Source of the DNA: Schistosoma haematobium
Lineage: Eukaryota; Platyhelminthes; Trematoda; Strigeidida; Schistosomatidae
DNA length: 64,000 nucleotides
Direction of reading: 5' to 3'
Assembly (NCBI RefSeq): GCF_000699445.3
Contig: NC_067202.1
Location: 12,677,924-12,741,923 of the forward strand
Positions within the stretch are counted from its first letter, which is position 1. Every line of letters starts with the position of its first letter. The position numbers were made by a program, and so were the translations under genes. Shown here in pieces: positions 1 to 12,392 of the stretch. The notes below the pieces were generated by a model. It ran no database searches. It saw only the letters and a list, made by a program, of their open reading frames with translations, and had not been told where the DNA came from.

Positions 1-1290
1 AGTGAGTGAGTGAGTAAATGAGAGAGAAGACAATATATTTAACTATTTGACTGTATACAGCTTGTACACTTCTCGCCAATCCAATTTTATGGACATATGA
101 TATTCACGTGTATCTATATTGATGAACATACGGAATCACTGTTATTATTATTATTATTATTACGCTTATATCCTTATTAATTTTGATTATTTCACTAAGA
201 ATATTAATCTCTATAATCCTATAGGGCAAGTGTTTTGTGATATTAGTTATCTAACTTACTTTTAGTCAATCCCAACTAACTAACTCGTTAGGTAGTTAGT
301 TAATCGTGCGAGAAAACAAATGACAAATACAATATAAATATGCGTTTGTTGGGATTGTTTTTGGATAGTTTACATAACACTTTTTTCATAAGGGAGAACT
401 TAGGTAAAATAAACATGGAGTAATAATAATAATAATAATAATAATAATGGTAATGATAGTAACAATAAGGATAAATAGTCAAGATGATAAAAACAAACAA
501 CAGAACGTTAAGGAGACTAATTTTTCTCTTCTTTTTTATTATTTAGATAGATTAGTTCATTTGTTTTTGTTAAAGGATTGAAGTGAAGAAAACTGTTATT
601 TTCATTCATTCATTCATTCATTCACTCGCACACTCACTCATCCGTTCATTCATTTATTCAGTTGTTTATTTCTGTATTTTTTCGTAAGGAAAAGAAAAAG
701 AACGTCAAAATTATTGAAGGGTTCAATAATGATTCAGATGGAAGTAATTGAATGAACATGAGAAAAAAAAAGAAAACGAGAGGAGAGGAGAAAAGGAACT
801 AGCGCATAACTTGGTGCTTGAGTGCTTCCGTTTTTCCTTTTTGGTTGTTGTTGTTGTTGTTGTGTAAAAGTCAAATGATAGAGAACAAACAAAAGAAAGT
901 TTTAAGAAATATTAGATCAATATATGTTTCTATTGAACTGAACATAAAAGTTGCTGAAAGTCTAATTATGTATGTATGTGTGTGTGTGCATATATATCTA
1001 TGTGTGAAGAGGGGCAATGAAAATTTAAATACTAATGTATACATACATATACATGAATTTAGTATCCCTAGTGAAATTTAATACACTCATGCTTTCATTA
1101 TCGTTTAAGACATGTCAGATGGATGTAACTATGTATCCGAGTGGATATATACCGACAGAAATTGTTTAATTTCGGTTTCTAATATTAATATCTTAAACAT
1201 AATTCAAATATTAACATAATGATAGTCATATGTTTTTTTTCCATTTCCGATGAATAGGAGTCCAAAATAATATGAAACAAGCAGAATAAA
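1..1290. other. AT-rich non-coding stretch with microsatellites
   Basis: I see no gene here. The stretch opens with a short AGTG tract that resembles the large array at 58.6-60.0 kb, and holds ATT/TAA tracts at about 140-162 and 420-450, a CATT tract near 601-625 and a TTG tract near 842-863. The short open frames are low-complexity and unlike any family I know. Confidence 0.6.
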
Positions 1291-1293
1291 AGA

Positions 1294-1445
1294 TTTTGAT
1301 TGAAATCATGAACTGATTGATGTTAGACCACCATTGGAAACATGGAAGCACTGGATGGCTGTTTCGTCCTATTGTAGGATTCCTCAGCTTCCAGGTTTTC
1401 AATGGTGGTCTAACATCAATCGGTTCATGATTTCAATCAAAGGCT
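1294..1445. repeat. Fold-back (inverted) copy of HH-SINE A, subtype B
   Basis: Two SINE tails face each other. The left arm (about 1294-1355) is the reverse complement of the right arm (about 1387-1442) with only a few mismatches. Both arms carry ATTTCAATCAAA where other subtype B copies mostly read ATCTCAATCAAA, so the arms diverged together or came from one template. The tRNA-like part is missing. The centre keeps a minus-strand hammerhead core (CTGAGGA, GAAAC), but the 5' strand of stem I is lost at the junction. Confidence 0.8.
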
Positions 1446-1624
1446 TAACAATCTCCACAACCAACAAAATGAGAATAAAAGATGTTATATTTACAATTAG
1501 TAAATCAATAATAAATCCAATTTTAAAAAAACACAACATGAATAACCTTGTTGAATGTGATGCAATTGCCGACCAATAGTATTAGAAGACGGTTGTACAA
1601 AATTACGAGATGACATATATGAAC

Positions 1625-1800
1625 CAGAGCATATCAACTCAATAGTTTAAAAGTTAAGCGCTTACCGTATAACCAAAAAAAATCAAGGGTTTAATCCCCT
1701 TATGTGAATAAGTACTCCCACTGAAGAGTACCATGCTAGGATGGAAAATCTGTGCCATGAATCTCAGTTTTTAATGTTTATCTAGCCAAAAGTCGGTTGT
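1625..1800 (+). repeat. Decayed HH-SINE A copy
   Basis: Order and spacing match the SINE: an A-box-like stretch ending in GTTAAGCGCTTA, then a degraded hammerhead (ACTGAAGAGTACC, AGGATGG) and a trace of tail. No pairing of the ribozyme stems survives. It is an old copy with uncertain ends. Confidence 0.5.
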
Positions 1801-2236
1801 AAACCGTTAAATTATTTTTGTTATAAAATGCCAACAAATAAATTTTCAAGTCTACTAGGATGTATCATATTAATTTGAGGTAGACAATGGTAAAGTGTGA
1901 ATAATACTTTTGTTCAGATCTCAATGTACTACACTCGTTGTAAGCATAATACTATGAACACCTATTCAGTAAGTACACTTCTCATACAATGAAATATTGA
2001 CTTCATCAAAATATGAATAGTTATTAACTATTGTATCTTGATTTGTACATAAAAATAGAGAGCATTGCTTATTCATGACAAAATTCAAATAGGTTTATTA
2101 TAATTTAACACATCAATGTAACTGTCCATTGAATGAGTGATATTCTAAAGCAAAAGATGTAGAATTGTAAAATGAAGAATCTAATTAAAATAACTGAAGT
2201 AATTGAGATATGAGGTTTATACGATAAACCTATAAT

Positions 2237-2600
2237 ATCAGAAGGGGTTTGTGGAGATTTTAGAAATTTCACAGATTGAAATCATAAGTCAATTGAAGCT
2301 AGACCACCCAGGACCTATCGATCTTGCGCGCGAGCACTTAACCACCAGACCACTGAGCCGGCATCCAATGGTGTTAATGCCTAATTTCAACCAATCCACG
2401 AAGTTGCGCCACCGTACACCATTGTCTTCAGTAACTGATAGGTTCCAGGTTCGAATCTCGTGGGGTGTGGGATCGTGGATGCGCACTGCTGAGGAGTCCC
2501 ATACTAGGACGAAACGGCAGTCCAGTGCTTCCAGGTTTTCCATAGTGGTCTAGCTTCAATCGACTCATGATTTCAGTCTCCGAAACCTATAATAATACAG
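2237..2600. repeat. Inverted dimer of HH-SINE A, subtype A
   Basis: The left half is antisense: tail (ATCAGAAGGGG start), then tRNA-like head and upstream head. It switches near 2450 to a sense copy with B box GGTTCGAATCTCG, hammerhead and tail. The left half has lost its own ribozyme by a deletion that joins tail directly to tRNA-like sequence. The overall plan is tail-head/head-tail. Short open frames on both strands here are by-products of the repeat. Confidence 0.85.
2483..2528 (+). ncRNA. Hammerhead ribozyme, type I, intact core
   Basis: Stem I pairs GCACTG (2483-2488) with CAGTGC (2523-2528). The core CTGAGGA (2489-2495) fits CUGANGA. Stem II pairs GTCC (2496-2499) with GGAC (2507-2510) around a 7-base loop, and GAAA follows (2511-2514). 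A very short stem III (AC/GT with loop GGCA) leads to the GTC cleavage site (2520-2522). Every position generally needed for self-cleavage is present. Activity is inferred, not seen. Confidence 0.85.
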
Positions 2601-3194
2601 TATAGGATCTACGGGTTGAAGAATAACTGACATAAAAAGAGTTTGGATTGAAGTATTTGCAATGTTATTTTGAGTCATGTAAATTATCTTAGATAGATTT
2701 CTCAAGATACTATGGTGTATGCTACTTATATAGACAGATATAAGTAGTATGTAACATCATTCAGAAGTGGAATACATAACAGTAGAAGACTGTGTACATT
2801 CAATTGAAGAGAACAGAAAGGGAAATAGAAAGAAATCATAATAAAAGCCGAGTTGAAATAATTACAAAGCATGTAAAAGACAATTAATGGATGATGCGCA
2901 AATAACGTATTGAATATGTAGTTTTCATATTTCACGAAAGCACTTTGTAATTTTGCATGAATCAATAAATTGGTCTTTCCCGCCTGAGCTCTTCGTTCAC
3001 AACAATCTTAGGATTTGATGGCTGAATAAAACATTATATAAAATCATTCTATAAAAAAATCATAGAACCAATGAATCTAATTTTTATGTTAACAGTTTCC
3101 TCATCTGAAATATTTATCTCTTCTTTATATTAACTTCGGTCTAATCTTATATTGTTCTTAATTTCAAAGTGTGGATAATGATGACTGAATTAGA

Positions 3195-3322
3195 TCATTC
3201 ACATCGTTGGATGCCGGCTCAGTGGTCTAATGGTGAAGCGCTCGTGCACGAAACTGATAGATCCTCAGTTCCAATCTCGCGAAGGGTGGGATCGTGGATG
3301 CGCACTGCTGATGAGTCTCGTT
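3195..3322 (+). repeat. HH-SINE A, truncated inside the ribozyme
   Basis: A sense copy with the upstream head, an A-box region (GGCTCAGTGGTCTAATGG), a weakened B box (AGTTCCAATCTCG) and the start of the hammerhead with a canonical CTGATGAG. It breaks off at about 3322, so the GAAAC half and the tail are absent. Confidence 0.8.
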
Positions 3323-3394
3323 CACTTTTGTTGAATATACATTCTGATTGTCAACTGTCTCGATATTGACATTAACTTATTTTTTAAGCAGAGT

Positions 3395-3475
3395 TGTTTA
3401 GTGGTTATCTGAAATAAAGCAATTCATTTGGTGTTTTAATTGAAAGTTACTAGGTTCGAGTACTTGTGTGAACAA
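3395..3475 (+). repeat. Possible Sm-alpha tRNA-like head
   Basis: TTTAGTGGTTATCTG followed about 50 bases later by ACTAGGTTCGAGTAC has the spacing of pol III A and B boxes in Sm-alpha elements. No ribozyme follows. It could be an old truncated Sm-alpha copy or chance resemblance. Confidence 0.3.
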
Positions 3476-3741
3476 CAAAATAGATATAATAGGTACATCT
3501 ACTAGATAAGTCTTAAATAAGAAGAAACTCAGTCTTTGATTATTAAACGAAAAAAACAAATACTTGTTTTTATCGTAATACATTTTAACCATAATTTTAA
3601 CAATTAAAAGTCATGATTTTGCTGAACATTGATGATACCAGTAATTGTATGTACATAATGAATATACGAAGTACGTACTTCAAGATAGACCATTAATGAT
3701 AGCTTTGTAAGCGTGCAAACTCTACAGGCATCTGCTATATA

Positions 3742-3793
<52 letters not shown>

Positions 3794-5460
3794 CTTCAGT
3801 TCCCTTGCATATATTTCCTTTAATTATTCTATAAATAGTAAAAAATATTGATTAGAGTAGTAGCATAGTATAACTTTATTTTATCTTATTTGGTTTTTAT
3901 CACCTACTGATAACTATTATTGAAGTTGGCACGCTTGTCGAAGTGAATATGTACCATCATGGTACAGTGAAGATTTTAATAAAGAAATTCATCAACTGGA
4001 TAGATGGATGGATGGATACACTTACACTCTATTCTTGATATTCACAGAGGATAATACATTAAAAACGATCTTCAGTTCTACTTCCTCTATGAACATCAAC
4101 AATAGAATGTGGCACGCACATTCAGATAAAGATAAGTCTCAAATATGGTAAAACGCATGTTCTACAACTCACTATCCAACCTTACCACAACGATATTATT
4201 GTGGGGTTTTTCTTTAGAAAAAAAATTCGATCCCTAATCATTTCCCAAATTCGTTTTTTGTTGTTGTTGTTGTTGTTAGGTTACTGTAAAGTATAGAAAT
4301 TTTTTAAGACGCCATATAATAATTAATACCTCTGTCTATTGATTTTTACCTTATTTATTAACGTATTACATACAATAATACAACACAGAATTATGTTATA
4401 ATCAAGTCAAATAAATGTATAATTGATACGGTAGTAGGTTGTATCTGTGACCTTATAAGTTAAAAACGGAATACTTTAACTATTATTAGACATTTCATCT
4501 AGAATTCAAGCATCATCATGATCATCATACTATACTATTATATGCCCTATAGTAAAAGTGAAGAAAGAAAACCTAAAATGTCGACAAGGTATAAATGAAA
4601 GCACAAAAACACAAACGTCAATATTTTCTCCTCTTTTTCTAGAAAAAAAAGAGTGTTTAATTAGTTTTTTGGCATTGTATCTATCGTACACAAAAAAAAA
4701 TAGAGAATATAGGAAGAAGGAAAATTAGCAAACATGAGGAATAAGGAGATAAAGTAGTTAAATGGCATGTTCAAGCGGATACGGTAAGAAATACATAGTT
4801 AATCATATTCAAACAAAGGTACTTTTGTGATTGTGTTAGAAGGAAAGGACAATGATAAATACAAACGGAAAAATAAAGAGAGAGAGGAGATCGCAGAAAG
4901 TTGATCCTATAATAATAAAAGTATACACACAAGAGTGGGATATATATATACATTCTGAGATAAGTGGGCACAATAGAACTGGTCAAGAACATCAATTGTT
5001 GTGTTAGAATTCAAAAGAAAGATTAATACTGTTGAAGACATAATTGAAATTATTTATACCCCAAGTAGTACATTTTCGACTGTGGAACATTAATCTTCTG
5101 GTTTGGGGCATTTTAATTTTCATTAATAAGCCTTAGGTTCAAACCTAGCTATACCTACTTCAGTTAAAGCAAATAATGATTAGTTTTACTGGTATTCGTA
5201 TTTAGAGTGTGAGCCCAGTACGCAACTATGTTTTGAACACAGATATCATCCATAGAATTTCACTTAAAATTTATATTGCTGAACATAATAACAATATTCT
5301 GGCAACAATGAAACATGTGTAACAATAAGGCTACGAAAAAGAGAGTAATGGAAGTTAAACAAAAATAAAAAAACCTTGATATATAAGATAAAAATTCAAA
5401 TGTCTAGATCAGTAAAAACTACAATAGTCGTATTGGATTCAAAATCTATCTTATTTTATT
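3476..5460. other. Non-coding stretch with simple repeats
   Basis: I see no gene or recognisable element. It contains a (TA)n run at 3744-3792, a TTG tract at about 4258-4278 and several A/T-rich runs. Confidence 0.5.
3744..3792. repeat. (TA)n microsatellite
   Basis: About 24 perfect TA units, able to extrude as a cruciform and likely length-variable. Confidence 0.95.
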
Positions 5461-5463
5461 TGT

Positions 5464-5955
5464 TTGTTTAAACACATAAACATTGGTACAACGAGGCATC
5501 AAATAGATATGCGCCACTGGGATACTGCTCGGGTGCCCAAACCGAAGTAGGTGGTTTCCTTAGGGAGTAACACTCAAAACCTTTGACGTAAATGTCTAAT
5601 CCACGAGGCAGTGGAGCATCGTAAGGAGATGCAGTCACATGGTAGCCGGTGACCAACAATTGGTCTATACGCCATTTGTTCCTTCAGGATGCTGGAGTCC
5701 ATGTGCACCGTTGGTTTGGAATGAGGGTTTTCTAACTCCACTAGGTGGACTCTCCGTGTCCATCAGCCCGGTTAAAGCGTCGAATATTCGCTTTCCGTCC
5801 TCTCAATTGCATAAACTACACCCGTGGTGAGAGAAGGCAGTGAGTAGGAGTTCCCTGGTAGTGGTTGTATGCACATGGCCACTTGAGAGCATTTCGTGAG
5901 GGAGAGCTGACTCTCCCCACACTCGGCTGTACCAGTTCATTTGGGGGCCAACATT
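5464..5955 (-). repeat. Unclassified dispersed repeat Y
   Basis: Matches copies at 44.84-45.24 (minus), 52.02-52.58 (plus) and 62.83-63.36 kb (plus). It is richer in G+C than its surroundings. In the sense direction it runs from a CTCTCCCTC stretch to an end near ATGTTTATGTGTTTAAAC. A sense frame (5659 to 5468) reads through about 63 codons and keeps segments such as TASPYDAPLP and SVWAP also found at 44.8 and 52.4 kb. This suggests a decayed coding part of a mobile element. I cannot name the family. Confidence 0.7.
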
Positions 5956-6411
5956 CTAGCTACAACTTTAGATTTGATTTAAACAATGTTATGAAGAAAG
6001 TTATGTTTAAAAATGTGCCCCATATGTCCGAATTTTACTTTCCTAGCCCATTTTATTTTAAAAACTTTAGTAGAGGAAAAAACAAACTATAACCAACTAC
6101 ATTCATTCTTTAGTACGACAATTGAACACTTTGCTTGAATCTTAAATTTATAGTAAGATTTCTGTCAATCACTAATTGTATAGAGAGTAAACATGAATTA
6201 CAAGTGAATTAATTAATAAGCTAGTCCTAATTCACTGTTTATTGTTAGACTATTAGATCAAGAATCAATATTTTGTATCTTTTAAGAGAAATATATCTTC
6301 ACTTAACCATTTAGAGAACTTTTCATTTTGTCAACACCTTCAATAAAATATTATCTATGAATTATAAGTGGATGAATGAGTTTTAAGTTGGGACAATAAC
6401 GATTTCAAATA

Positions 6412-6632
6412 ATATCAGATGGGTTTTGTGAATATTATAGTAATTTCACTGGTTAAGATCATGAGTCAGTTGAAGCTAGACCATTATGGAAAACCTGGAA
6501 GCACTGGACGGCCGTTTCGTCCTATTGCCGAGGAGTTCCACAATAGAACGAAACAGATATCCAGTGCTTCCAGATTTTCTATGGTGGTCTAGCGTCAAGT
6601 GACTCATGATCTTAACGATTGGAATTCCAAAT
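6412..6632. repeat. Fold-back copy of HH-SINE A, subtype A
   Basis: Two tails in inverted orientation flank the 3' halves of two ribozymes. Both arms carry GATCTTAAC where most copies have GATCTCAAC, so they share a private change. The plus-strand ribozyme core reads CCGAGGA (U4 changed), so it is probably dead, although its stem II is compensated (GTTC/GAAC). Confidence 0.8.
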
Positions 6633-6854
6633 AAGTTAGAACAAGAAAGAATTATCTCTAAAAGTATATCTATGCTTAAAATTACATAAGGTTATAGAAA
6701 GTAGGCAGCTTTAACAGTTATTAATTAGTGTCTTTCAAAATGAAGGTCAAAAATATTTTTTAAATCTATAAATAACGATACTAATAACGCTACCTTGTTT
6801 ACATTAAGAACGATCTTGGATAATCATTGTAAACTAAGAAATATTAGATAACTA

Positions 6855-7290
6855 GTATAGGGGTTATGGAGATTATTAAGTTTTTGATTGAGATCATGAA
6901 CCGATTGATGCCCTATACTAGTAATCAACATGTGCTCACTAGTGACTAGCTTCGTGAGGGAATTCTCGGAGTTCCAGGGAGAAGCCGTGATCAGTGGAGC
7001 TAATCCATGTCGGGTAGAGACAGGTATCTACCTAAGTACAACGGAAGTTGGTTGCGCAATTTTGTGGATTGGTTGATCTTAGACACTATCACTATTGGAT
7101 GCCGGCTCAATGGTCCAGTAGGTTAAGCGTTCGCGCGCGAGACCGAAGGCCCTGGGTTCGAATCCCACAAGCGAGATCGTGGATGCGCACTGCTGAGGAG
7201 TCCCACGATAGGACGAAACGGCTGTACAGTGCTTCCAGGTTTTCCATGGTGGTCTAGCTTCAATTAACTCATGATCTTAACCACTTAATA
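6855..7290 (+). repeat. Near full-length HH-SINE A
   Basis: The best sense copy in the window. A partial antisense tail (6855-6915) precedes the head (GCTCACTAGTGAC). Then come an upstream region (GTCGGGTAGAGACAGG), an A box (ATGGTCCAGTAGG), a perfect B box (GGTTCGAATCC at about 7156), an intact hammerhead and a tail ending in CTCATGATCTTAACC. The head and upstream part are subtype B but the tail is subtype A, so the copy is a mosaic. Confidence 0.9.
7187..7232 (+). ncRNA. Hammerhead ribozyme with GTA cleavage site
   Basis: Stem I GCACTG/CAGTGC is perfect. The core is CTGAGGA (7193-7199), stem II is GTCC/GGAC around CACGATA, and GAAA is at 7215-7218. The cleavage triplet reads GTA instead of GTC. 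Hammerheads accept A, C or U at that position, so it may still cleave. Confidence 0.8.
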
Positions 7291-7683
7291 TGAGTAAAAG
7301 GAAAAAACACTGAAGTAATAAAAAAGATCATTTTTAAACCAAAAAAATGAAAAAAAAAATTTTGTTTACAATTAAATAAACAGATGGATAGAGTCTTCTG
7401 TTTAGCAAAGAGAGGGGGAGAACGAAGAAAATAAATGAATATAGTCAAATTAGATAAATGAACATAGAAAAACATCGATGACAACCAAACAACACAAGTA
7501 TGCACAATTAGGTAATGGGAGAATTTAAAATCTCATTAAACATCTATTTCGTAAAGTTTCTTTTCTTTTTTAAGATTTTGTTTCTATACAGGATTTAAAT
7601 TATTTTCATTTCGCTTATTTACCTTGTTTTTTTCTTCACAAGGAAAATATTGATGTCTTATTGAGAATAAGCAAAACTGTATA

Positions 7684-8035
7684 ATATCAGAAAGGGTTTT
7701 GTAGTTATTATAGTAATTTTAATAGTTGAGATCATGTGTCAATAGAAGTTAGACTACCATGGAAAACCTGGAAGCATTGGACGGCCGTCTTGTCCTATAG
7801 TGAGACTCGTCCTCCGTGACAGTGTGCATCCACGATCCTGCTCGCGGGATTCGAACCCAGGACCTATCAGTCTCATGCGCGAGCGCTTAACCACGAAATT
7901 GAGCGACACATCCACCATTGTCTTCAGTGAGTTACTATCTCACAACTGACCCGGTCGAACTCCACTGGTCACTACTTCTCACTAGAACTCCAGGATATAC
8001 ACCTTGAAGCCAGTCAGTAGTGAGCATAAATATGA
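7684..8035 (-). repeat. HH-SINE A, near full length
   Basis: Antisense copy from tail (ATCAGAAAGGG) through ribozyme, a perfect B box (GGATTCGAACCC on the plus strand), A-box remnant and upstream head to AGTGAGCAT. A small deletion has removed part of the A-box side. The ribozyme core is the inactive GGACGA form and the second motif is mutated, so no cleavage is expected. Confidence 0.85.
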
Positions 8036-8084
8036 AAAACAAATGACTGGTTGTTCAGGGAGTAGAATTTTTTGCATTTGATTC

Positions 8085-8265
8085 GGGTTGAAAAGTGGAA
8101 TACAGAACATGTGTTTCTGTCATTTTGGGACACGTCAGGTCGGTTCACATACCATATCTCAGTGTTCATATTCACACAGAGACTCGAACATAGTACCTTG
8201 AGCTGCGAATGGATAACACATTATCCATTGAGCTTCTGAGTACAGATAGCCAGTTGGTTGTGTAC
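8085..8265 (-). repeat. Sm-alpha-like hammerhead SINE, decayed
   Basis: On the minus strand there is an A-box region AGCTCAATGGATAATG, a B box TTCGAGTCTCTGTG, then AACACTGAGAT and a degraded hammerhead (CTGACGTGTCCC with AGAAAC) ending in TATTCCAC. This order matches the schistosome Sm-alpha element as I know it. The core has A9 changed, so it is not expected to cleave. Confidence 0.65.
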
Positions 8266-8924
8266 CGGGAAAAAAAGGGTCATATTGTTATTGTTTTAAG
8301 TAACAGTGACAGTGTACATAATTAGCTTATTATTATTCTTAAATTCCATATTGTTCGTTCTATTGGATACTTGTTCATCAAGTTTAGATTTCATTACTGT
8401 TGCCTCTCACTTCGTTGATTTACCTCTCCTGTATTTGTGTGAAATTCAGTGGTTAGTCAAGTTATGAATAAATTAGAGGTAACGTTTCAAACTATGAGGT
8501 TATGTGATGAAGAATCGAATCTCACAGAGAACATTAGATCTGCCAAGATCACAGTTAGGACTTGTTGATAAGAGGCAACTAGCATGAAACAAAAATTCAT
8601 AATGTCTTGTTAACTACTGTCAACAACAGTAATTTCAATAAATCCACATCTATTTTATGTCCTGCGTTTTAAATAACTGAACAAGTTGAAGTATATAAAG
8701 AAGTGAATATTTGCCATTGTAAATATTCTTCAAATATAGACATGTAGTTTTAAATCATCTAAGAAATAAATTGGTTATATCTCAGCAGATTGATATAGGT
8801 AGACAATGTTGAGACATTATCCTACTACTACTATAAATTATTTATATAAATTAAATCAAATTCAAATGTTTATTATTTTGACAAATACATATTGATGTCA
8901 TCAGTCGTACGACACACTCTTTGT
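8266..8924. other. Non-coding stretch
   Basis: No gene, RNA or clear repeat seen. Confidence 0.4.
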
Positions 8925-9135
8925 TCTCGGTGGTTGGACGGAGTCGACAAAATACACTAAACGTACATTTCATGATAGTTGATAATCGTCGTCAAGGTGT
9001 ACTTATAATCTTGAAGGAATCGTTGCTCTATAGGGTATTGGAATATATATCAATCAGTTTTACAATCTGTGTTATTACTACACTGATTACGTTGCAGCTG
9101 ATTTTCTGTAGGATTGAGGTAGTTTAACAGTGAGA
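8925..9135 (-). repeat. HH-SINE C, decayed
   Basis: Aligns on the same strand with the better copy at 61.44-61.64 kb: shared GGAGTCGACA, AGGTGTAC, TAATCTTGA and the closing TGTAGGATTGAGGTAG. The ribozyme part has decayed beyond recognition of paired stems. Confidence 0.55.
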
Positions 9136-9960
9136 CTAGGTCATTAGTTTCTTAAAGATTACACGTACATCCTGCCGATGAATAACAAATAACACACAAC
9201 CTAAATCCAAGATTATCTACAAACTATCTCTAACTACCCAATATCTTAACACAGAGTATATAGAGTGTTGATTAACTTCTACGAGTGATCTCATTGTGAA
9301 ATTGATCGGAAAACAACAACTTAACTAACATTAAACAGTTAAACAAATATGAAATTTATCTCATTATATTCAATGATACATCAAATATACATTCTCATTA
9401 ATTATGAGAACCGATAAACAAAATGACAATTTGGTTATTAAAAATCAGCAGCTATTCAACATTATTATTTATTCATGTGTAACTTTTATCAAATATGGAA
9501 ACACAAACAGATTAATAAAACGTTTGTTTATTTGTTTGTTTTGTCGGGGGAAAAAGAAAAATACAATACAAAAAAAAATCAATAAATTTACCGACAAATG
9601 TCAACATGAAAAACAAAATCGAGTAATTTTCAAAAAAGAAAAAAACTTGGGATAAATGAACAATTTTAATTTTTTTCTTTTTTATTTCACAAATAATTAT
9701 GCGTTTCATTTGGAAAACAGAAAAGAAAAAAACAAAGAGAAAAACAACAACTTAGCAATTAAAATAAACAGATCTAAGCAAACTATTAGTGTATAAAATG
9801 ATATAATGAAAAATACTATTTATCTAAGGGGGGAAAAAGACCAAGGGAAAAAGTCCCATATCGATAGATACTTTTAAAAATAGTGATCAATAAAATAAAC
9901 TTTTAATTAGATAGGAGAAAATTCATCAACAATGATTTTCCAATAAACTAATGGTTTTTT
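9136..9960. other. AT-rich non-coding stretch
   Basis: Poly-A and poly-T rich. The overlapping lysine-rich and phenylalanine-rich frames at 9404-9709 reflect base composition. No feature supported. Confidence 0.5.
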
Positions 9961-9961
9961 T

Positions 9962-10340
9962 CAATGGTTAAGATCATGAGTCAGTTGAAGCTAGATCACC
10001 ATGGAAAACCTGGAAGCATTAGACAGCCATTTCGTCCTATTGTGGGACTCCTCTGTGGCAGTGCGCATCCACGACCTCGCCCTCTGCGAGATTCGAATCC
10101 AGGACCTACTGGTTTCGCGCGCGAGCATTTAACCACTAGAATACTGAGTCAGTCGGTATTCAACGGTGTTAATGTCTAACTTCAACTAATCCATGAAATT
10201 GAGCGACACATCCACCATTGTCATCAGTGAGTTACTATCTCACAATAGACCTGGTTGAACTCCACTGATCACTACTTCTCACTAGAGCTCAAGGATATAC
10301 ACCTTGAAGCCAGTCACTAGTGAGTATATGTTGATTAATA
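9962..10340 (-). repeat. HH-SINE A, near full length, tandem with next copy
   Basis: Antisense order tail, ribozyme, B box, A box, upstream head. At its far end the head (GTGAGTATATGTTGATTAATATC) runs straight into the tail start of another antisense unit at about 10335, a head-to-tail junction with no spacer. The ribozyme core is the inactivated CAGAGGA type. Confidence 0.85.
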
Positions 10341-10502
10341 TCAGATGAGTTTTGTGGAGACCGTAGTAATTTCAATGGTTAAGATAATGATCATTATCAC
10401 GGCCGTCCAGTGCTTCCAGGTTTTCCATGGTGGTCTAGCTTCAACTGACTCATGATCTCAACCATTGAAATTACCATAATATCCATAAAACCCATCTGAT
10501 AA
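10335..10502. repeat. Fold-back HH-SINE A piece
   Basis: Opens with 50 bases of antisense tail (ATCAGATGAGTTTTG), switches near 10390 and continues as the sense ribozyme 3' half and tail, ending CCCATCTGAT. Together with the preceding unit this is a tandem-plus-inverted trimer fragment. Confidence 0.8.
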
Positions 10503-12392
10503 GATTGATTCTTTAACTAATTTGTTTTAAACTATCTAATATAACAGATTTCGAACCAAAATCAATATAAACCCATAACCTAACAGATCAACAGAGATCA
10601 CAATTCAATGGATGATACCTAACCTATTATATAATTGTGTTTTGTTTTGTTTCTGAACAGAATAAAAACCTTGATAAATTTTTAATCGAATATAGAATGA
10701 ATGAATAAATGTTTAGTCTATAAGACTGAAAATTCAAATAAAGATGACAGTAATTACCAATAAAGAATATCAATACAATTAAGAAGGTTAGAACATACTA
10801 AGCAAATTAAATCATTACAATATTGGACAAATGAATTTTTCCGGCTTATATAGACACATGTATATTAAGGTATATACAACAATACCAATGTAAGAGAAGA
10901 CTATAAACTTAAACAAACTATCAAGAATGATTGTAACTAAACAGTACACTAAATGGCATAGAGAATTGTTCCATTGACAAATATGAAAATGGGTGGATGC
11001 TAATATGAAGACTGATATTAGCTATAAAGAAATTGGAGTTTCTTTTTCAATCAATTACACAGGAAATGTCTATTGATGAGTAAACGCGTATAAATCTATA
11101 CAATAAGCTAGGACTTATGCATGTCATAAAGAACAGTTGTTACTGCTACTGATATGATGGTCATGTTTGCCTTTCATGATGAGCCAAACGAGTTATATTG
11201 ATTGAAATAAATATGCCGTTATGCCCCGTATATAATGGGCATCAAGTAGTTATCGCTTGGGCTATTTGGACACGCTTCTAGGTAATCAAAAAATGACTAT
11301 TAATCAGTTTCCCTTCCAAATCCTCCATAAAAGAAGTATTCTTCTATGATGCGAGTAATCAAGAAGTGAAACTCGCCCGTATTGCCCTCTCTAACACTTG
11401 ACTGTAGAGAACATCACTGTAAGCAAATTGAAATCCATTATTTAGATTACAACTGAGAGTAGTAATCAATAAACACTACCTTCCAGAAAACTTCACCTCT
11501 GGTGACTATTGATAAAATCACCATTTTAACCTATCTAGCTTACAGGAGATCAGCGCCATGAAAATCAACCACATGAGCTATATATCTTTTCCATCACTTT
11601 TCACAATATATTATTTGTGTAGGCGTGATTATTATTATAGAAATCAAGCAATTATTGACATTTTCCTTATACTGGAACTATTCCACAAACGAGTAGAGCT
11701 GATCCGATTATCCTTATTTTACATATCAGATAATTTTCCATTTTACTCTTTATGGAGCACAAATGATTTATTACGCTTGTATGTGCGAATATATGCATCT
11801 GAATACAACGTCTAATTCACAGAATCATTAAAGAATAAAATAGTTTGGGGAATTCGGGGGAAATTTTTGAACTTTTCAGTTTGCATTGTGTATTAATCTT
11901 AGTTAGATAACTATAAAAAATCAAGTGACAGTGGACAGTTATTTTGTTCTAATATGGAGGGGTCTCAGAAGTGCGACTCCATAAACCAAGGACGTGGATG
12001 TCTCACCACAAGCGCTTAACCTTTAGACTTCCTGACCTGAGTCCAATGGTTTACAAGTAAACGCCCAGACTAGAATGAAATACCTATCCGGAGTTTCCCC
12101 GTTTTCAATAGTCGTGTAATGAAGGTCAATCTGTGATTCAAAGATAGAGATAACAAGATAATCTAAACAATTCCGAAAATCAAAAAGAAAATACGTTTGT
12201 CTTCCAAGTCGGAGCATCGATAATCCATGATTGGTTAACGAATGTTAAGGGAAAAGAGAAATAAATATTGGCAACAATAATAGAAATTATAAACAGTGAA
12301 AAAATCAACCAGTTTACTCAATAAGTCATCAATATCACCAGTATCAAAGATAACAACAACAATAACCATTACTAACGATACTATTGCTGATA
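10503..12392. other. Non-coding stretch, no clear gene
   Basis: No recognised gene. At about 11,945-12,120 there is a weak antisense tRNA-like trace (AAGCGCTTAACC) that may be an old SINE. The 85-codon frame at 11,558-11,815 is hydrophobic, unlike anything I know, and unsupported. Confidence 0.4.

Noticed and set aside
2251..2553. Overlapping 84-100-codon frames on both strands
   Set aside because: They coincide with an inverted SINE dimer and recur with its copies; stops are sparse only because the region is richer in G+C.
7112..7190. Possible tRNA gene
   Set aside because: A and B boxes are present but the sequence does not close into a cloverleaf with an acceptor stem, and it is followed by the SINE ribozyme; it is a tRNA-derived SINE head.
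8930..9130. Small protein gene at 8,921-9,127
   Set aside because: The span aligns with HH-SINE C in antisense; the frame is incidental.
10335..10502. DNA transposon with long terminal inverted repeats
   Set aside because: The same ends occur in non-inverted monomers with pol III boxes and ribozymes, so the inverted forms are better read as fold-back SINE copies.
11200..11560. LTR at a GTTATGCCCC motif
   Set aside because: Only the first bases resemble the LTR at 31.5 kb; nothing downstream aligns and no matching end is seen.
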